Below are positions 27,622 through 30,654 of a DNA stretch of 30,654 nt, one piece after another. A program made the position numbers and the translations under genes. How positions within the stretch are numbered: position 1 is the stretch's first letter; every line of letters begins with the position of its first letter. A model generated the notes under the pieces. That model did no database searches and was not told the origin of the DNA. It saw only the letters and a list, made by a program, of their open reading frames with translations. The stretch is from a virus, in IMG/VR virus record IMGVR_UViG_3300032805_000014, positions 1 through 30,654 of that record; one strand, given 5' to 3'.

Positions 27622-27642
27622 CCTGCTAGTACTTTGATCGGT

Positions 27643-27703
27643 GCCGCAACGGCGCGCCATGCCTACCCGCAACGGGTGAACCTCTTGACTCACCCTGCGG
27701 GAG
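27643..27703 (+). promoter_or_regulatory. Late leader with NAA-loop hairpin pair, copy at 27643
   Basis: GATCGGTGCCGCAACGGCGC contains GCCG-CAA-CGGC (27643-27653); ACCCG-CAA-CGGGT lies at 27665-27677; GACTCACC and GCGGGAG (27697-27703) precede ATG 27710. Hairpins start 67 and 45 bases before the ATG, identical to the major tail leader. A T-for-C change in the first loop (TAA to CAA) leaves the stem intact. The upstream TACTTT (27630-27635) could be a -10. Confidence 0.65.
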
Positions 27704-27709
27704 CGCCAG

Positions 27710-28141
27710 ATGGCCAACAACCCGTACTTCGCGGACGCGACCACCATCGCGTCGGTGAACGCGGTCACGGTCCTGCTGAACAGCGGCTACCTGGAGATTT
27801 ACAACGGGGCGCAGCCGACTGACGCGAACACCGCGATCGGTTCCCAGACGTTGCTGTCGAACGGCCTGCGGTTCTCATCGACGGCGTTCGGCGCCGCCAC
27901 GGCGTCCGGGTCGGCCGGCTCGAAGGTGGTGACGGCGACCGCGAACTCGATCACCACCGACACGTCCGCGGCGGCGACCGGGACAGCGTCGTGGTTCCGG
28001 GCGTACAAGTCGGACGGCACGACGGTGGTGATGGACGGCTCGGTGGGCACGGCGGGCTGTGACCTGAACCTGAACACGACGTCGATCGTGTCGGGCGGCA
28101 CGGTCGCGGTGACAAGCTTCACGATCACCCAGAGCGAGTAA
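27710..28141 (+). CDS. Phage structural protein of the 140-residue beta family
   Basis: 143 residues, ATG 27710 behind GGGAG. It carries a pattern repeatedly seen in phage late genes: VTVLLNSGYLEIYNGAQPTD, QTLLSNGLRFSSTAFGAAT, ATGTASWFRAYKSDGTTVVM, DGSVGTAGCDLNLNTTSIVS, TVAVTSFTIT. The family is known only as a structural or tail-fibre-associated protein of unknown detail. It has its own hairpin leader, so it is expressed as a separate late unit rather than through coupling. Confidence 0.65.
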   Translation: MANNPYFADATTIASVNAVTVLLNSGYLEIYNGAQPTDANTAIGSQTLLSNGLRFSSTAFGAATASGSAGSKVVTATANSITTDTSAAATGTASWFRAYKSDGTTVVMDGSVGTAGCDLNLNTTSIVSGGTVAVTSFTITQSE

Positions 28142-28170
28142 GCACGCTTCTATTGCACGGCCTGGACGGT

Positions 28171-28234
28171 GCCGTAACGGCGCGCGAGACACCAGCCCGC
28201 AACGGGCAGCCAAACCAACTCACCGTTGCGGGAG
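28171..28234 (+). promoter_or_regulatory. Late leader with NAA-loop hairpin pair, copy at 28171
   Basis: GCCG-TAA-CGGC (28171-28181), GCCCG-CAA-CGGGC (28195-28207), then ACTCACC and GCGGGAG (28228-28234) before ATG 28241. The second stem closes with G-C here and with A-T in other copies, so the base pair is kept while the bases change. Distances to the ATG are 70 and 46 bases. Confidence 0.65.
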
Positions 28235-28240
28235 CATCCC

Positions 28241-28825
28241 ATGTCGTTCTACTCCGGTACCCAGACCGAAGTCCTGTTCTCCGGGCCGCCAGCGAACTAC
28301 ACCGCCGCGGCGGCGTCATCGTCGTCGGCGCAGTCCCTCGTCGCCGGCGCGACCGGTAACTACCAGCAGCCGCTCCTGCCTGGCGGGTTCTGGCAGCAGG
28401 GCCGCCAAGGGCAGCTCGTCTCGTTCGAGTTCTCCATCCTGCTGTCGTGCCAGTCGTCGGCGACGACCACGACGATCATCGCGGGGCTGGACACTGCGGC
28501 GAACACGATCGGCGGTTCGACGCTGCTGACCTACCCGGCGCTGACCACCACGTCCTACTCCAGCGGCTCGCTGTATGGCGCTGGGATCATCCAGAACCGT
28601 GGCTCGGGCTACGGCACTAGCTCGGTGGCGACGAACCTGCTGTCGTCCGGCTGGCTCATCGGCACGGGTAACTCGGCGACCGTGTCCGGCGCGGCCGGGC
28701 CGACCGCGTTGCAGACGATCGACTTCTCGGTGAACCAGTGGTTTTACCTGACGGTGACGTTCTCGACGTCGTCCGCCTCGAACAGCGCGACTTTGGAGTC
28801 GCTGATTGTGCGCGGCGAGAACTAA
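28241..28825 (+). CDS. Beta-rich late structural protein
   Basis: 194 residues, ATG 28241 behind GCGGGAG. Ser/Thr/Gly-rich with a regular strand pattern: GQLVSFEFSILLSCQSSATT, TIIAGLDTAANTIGG, then TIDFSVNQWFYLTVTFSTSS and ASNSATLESLIVRGEN at the end, a typical jelly-roll finish. No catalytic motif. It is probably a tail-tip or capsid surface protein. The individual hairpin leader suggests it is made in quantity. Confidence 0.55.
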   Translation: MSFYSGTQTEVLFSGPPANYTAAAASSSSAQSLVAGATGNYQQPLLPGGFWQQGRQGQLVSFEFSILLSCQSSATTTTIIAGLDTAANTIGGSTLLTYPALTTTSYSSGSLYGAGIIQNRGSGYGTSSVATNLLSSGWLIGTGNSATVSGAAGPTALQTIDFSVNQWFYLTVTFSTSSASNSATLESLIVRGEN

Positions 28826-28863
28826 CCCCAAGGTGCGGTACCACGTGAGGAGGTGAGTGCTGG

Positions 28864-30510
28864 ATGACTCTCTCTGTCCTCCAGCACGCCTCCACCACGG
28901 CTCAGTTCACGTCGGGCACGACGGGCACCGCGTCCCCGGCGTTCGGCAGTAACACGACGGCCGGGAGCTGCCTGGTCGCGTGCGTCTCGACCTGGACCGC
29001 CGGCACCCCGACGATCAGCTCGGTAACGACCAACGGGACGGCCGAGAACTGGGCGCAGGGCGGCGTGGACGCGGCGTCTATCACCTTCCTGTGGCTGGAC
29101 CCCAACACCGGGGGCGGCCAGAAGACGATAGACGTCAACGTGTCGTTCGGCACGACGAGCACGACGTCGGATTCCAGTGTCATCCTGGTCGACATTTTCG
29201 AGGTAGCGGGTGTTGTCACCGCCAGCGCGCTTGATCAAAGCATTTTCAACGTTGGCGCGGCGAACGGCACCTCGTGGGACAGCACCGCGACCGGCACGAC
29301 CACGGTGGCCGGCGAAGCATGGTTCGGTTTCGTCGCCACGGGCGTCGCCGCGGCGAACACGACCGCGACGGTCAGCGGCCCGTCGAGCCCGTGGACCAAC
29401 GAGACGACGCTGACGACGAGTTACCAGTCGGGCGGCACGTCCACCTCCGACAAGTATTTCGTCTACCAGCAGTCCGGCTACCGGATCGTGTCGTCCACGG
29501 GCACCGTGGACTACAGCGGCACCACGAGCCAGACCTCGGCCTGGGTGGGGGTAGCTTTCTCCCTCAAAGGCGCGGCGGCGCCGGCTACCGCGCTGCCGGC
29601 CACTCCGGTGCAACCCGGCTTGCCGTGGCGCCGCCGGTACCGTCCGCGGGCGCTGCTGCGACCCTCCCAGCAGGTCATCGCGCCACCGGCAGCGCCGACG
29701 TCCAGCACCCCCACCTACTACCCGGCCGAGGCGTCACCGGGTCTCACCTGGCGGCGCAGATACCGGCCGAAAGCGCAATATGCGATCTGGCAGGAAACAC
29801 CTGTCGGGCAGCCGGTAGAGCCGCCGGCGCAGATAGCGCCGGGGCGGGCGTGGACCCTGCGGTTCCGGCCACGCGCGCAGACGTTCCCATCCCAGCAGGT
29901 CATCGCGCCACCGGCGCAGCCGGTGTCCAGCACCCCGACCTACTACGCCACCCCGGTGTCGCCGGGTTTGCTGTGGCGCCGCAGGTTCCGGCCCAGGGCG
30001 CTGCTGCAACCGTCGCAGCAGGCCATTCAGCCGCCGTCGCCGTCCACGTCCAGCACCCCGACGTACTTCCCCACAGAGGCGTCGCCGGGCCGGACGTGGC
30101 GCCGCAGGTTCCGGCCTCACGCGCAGCAAACCGTCTGGCAGGTCGAAACACCGCGCGGCCAGCCGATCGAGCCGCCGTCGCAGGCCGCGCCGGGCCTTAC
30201 CTGGCGGCGCCGGTTCCGGCCCCACGCGCAGCAGGGATCGGCGAGCCTGCTGCTGCACGCGACCGGTTCCGGTGGGGTGGTCCTGCCGAAACCGGCGCTC
30301 CTGGGCCAGGGCTGGGCGACGGTCACCGGGACCGGTTCGGTGGCGCTGCCGAAACCGTCGCTCGCGGGCCACGGCTGGGCCACGGTCACCGGCACGGGCG
30401 GGGTGGTCCTGCCGAAGCCGTCGCTGGCCATCAAGGGCGGCGGACCTATGCACATTGTGCTGTGGAAAGCGCCGGACAAGCTGAATAAGACGGGTGGGGT
30501 GATGGCGTAG
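28864..30510 (+). CDS. Tail protein with WRRRxRP repeats
   Basis: 548 residues, ATG 28864 behind GGAGGTGAG. Residues 1-235 form a beta-sandwich ending TSQTSAWVGVAFSLKG, like the adhesin domains of other actinophage proteins. Residues about 245-460 contain six basic repeats with the core PGLxWRRRFRPRA (one copy is PGRAWTLRFRPRA), joined by two kinds of linkers (PSQQVIAPP..SSTPTYYP and WQETPVGQPVEPP). Residues about 465-520 contain three units like GVVLPKPALLGQGWATV. The end, PDKLNKTGGVMA, resembles the start of fibre repeats. The stop is in frame with the downstream fibre sequence. Repeat function is unknown; a flexible cationic stalk is a guess. Confidence 0.65.
   Translation: MTLSVLQHASTTAQFTSGTTGTASPAFGSNTTAGSCLVACVSTWTAGTPTISSVTTNGTAENWAQGGVDAASITFLWLDPNTGGGQKTIDVNVSFGTTSTTSDSSVILVDIFEVAGVVTASALDQSIFNVGAANGTSWDSTATGTTTVAGEAWFGFVATGVAAANTTATVSGPSSPWTNETTLTTSYQSGGTSTSDKYFVYQQSGYRIVSSTGTVDYSGTTSQTSAWVGVAFSLKGAAAPATALPATPVQPGLPWRRRYRPRALLRPSQQVIAPPAAPTSSTPTYYPAEASPGLTWRRRYRPKAQYAIWQETPVGQPVEPPAQIAPGRAWTLRFRPRAQTFPSQQVIAPPAQPVSSTPTYYATPVSPGLLWRRRFRPRALLQPSQQAIQPPSPSTSSTPTYFPTEASPGRTWRRRFRPHAQQTVWQVETPRGQPIEPPSQAAPGLTWRRRFRPHAQQGSASLLLHATGSGGVVLPKPALLGQGWATVTGTGSVALPKPSLAGHGWATVTGTGGVVLPKPSLAIKGGGPMHIVLWKAPDKLNKTGGVMA
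29604..30240 (+). repeat. Coding tandem repeats: six WRRRxRP units
   Basis: Six units of about 35-41 codons centred on TGGCGCCGCAGGTTCCGG-like DNA, with alternating linker types in the order A, B, A, A, B, end. The DNA is similar enough to recombine, so copy number may vary among relatives. Three shorter GVVLPKP units of about 22-24 codons follow (30262-30440). Confidence 0.7.
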
Positions 30511-30561
30511 TGGTCGCGAGCCTGTTCGGAGGACGACAAGGTCAGCAAGGCGGGAGACACG

Positions 30562-30654
30562 ATGACCGGGACGCTTGTTTTCCAGGGTTCACCGCCGTTC
30601 ACGGTGGTGAAGAACACCATCGCCGGGACGGTCACCCTGAACGGCACCACGGCG
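30562..30654 (+). CDS. Tail fibre gene (5' part only)
   Basis: Open to the window edge. ATG 30562 has an SD GGGAG (30552-30556). The protein begins MTGTLVFQGSPPFTVVKNTI. The same frame is open upstream to the TAG of the previous gene, and translates as EDDKVSKAGDTMTG just before this ATG, a motif usually inside phage fibre proteins. So either the gene starts at 30562 within a remnant, or translation enters by read-through of TAG 30508-30510, or by a +1 shift from the short frame that opens at GTG 30510 (VVASLFGG). Only 31 codons are visible from the ATG. Confidence 0.5.
   Translation, partial: MTGTLVFQGSPPFTVVKNTIAGTVTLNGTTA

Noticed and set aside
29274-30488. 404-codon plus-strand frame overlapping the repeat protein
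   Set aside because: It is the +2 frame of the WRRR gene; the other frame has an SD, a typical beta domain and coherent repeats.

Overview
The window is about 30.6 kb of GC-rich phage DNA: a temperate siphovirus or prophage of a high-GC actinobacterium. Evidence for this is the compact gene packing with ATGA/GTGA overlaps, frequent GTG and some TTG starts, TANNNT-type -10 boxes with candidate leaderless starts, a divergently transcribed Cro/CI-type repressor at the left edge, and a nearly complete siphoviral head-tail module. The host genus cannot be named from the sequence. No integrase, endolysin, tRNA or CRISPR array is visible here.

Layout. (1) 1-527: a leftward HTH repressor gene cut by the window edge, then an intergenic switch carrying copies of the motif TGACGCC. 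(2) 528-4211: a rightward early operon of small HTH (excisionase/MerR-like) protein, Cys-rich mini-protein, HNH nuclease, a Topo VI-A/Spo11-like TOPRIM protein and a primase-type zinc-finger protein, then small orphan proteins. A 22-bp-phased trio of 13-bp palindromes and a strong GC hairpin lie among the orphans. (3) 4212-4734: a terminator followed by about 450 bp of non-coding DNA packed with inverted and direct repeats. (4) 4735-5569: a sigma-70-region-4-like regulator whose 3' end appears to have been altered by a palindromic 76-bp insertion, plus a small basic ORF. (5) 5570-16582: packaging, capsid and connector genes: terminase small and large subunits, portal, scaffold, P22-type major capsid protein, head-tail adaptor, stopper, HK97-gp10-like protein, tail terminator, and a C39-like cysteine peptidase. 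(6) 16698-23222: major tail protein, tail chaperones joined by a -1 frameshift at CCCAAAA, a 1308-residue tape measure with a lytic transglycosylase domain, and the distal tail protein. (7) 23233-30654: two paralogous minor tail proteins, a tail hub with an inserted carbohydrate-binding-like domain, several beta-rich receptor-facing proteins, a protein with unusual WRRRxRP repeats, and the start of a further fibre gene.

Two non-coding signals run through the window. First, the 7-mer TGACGCC lies in one orientation in the immunity region and as 21-bp-spaced pairs just ahead of the sigma-like gene and the portal gene, which suggests the repressor could silence both the switch and the late block. 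Second, short hairpins of the form CCG-NAA-CGG occur as pairs in the 5' leaders of terminase small subunit, scaffold, major capsid, the gp10-like gene, the major tail protein and two late structural genes. In four of these leaders the distances to the start codon are almost constant (67, 67, 67 and 70 nt). They resemble in concept the start-associated sequences of cluster K mycobacteriophages but differ in sequence, and they are the best candidate here for an undescribed regulatory system.
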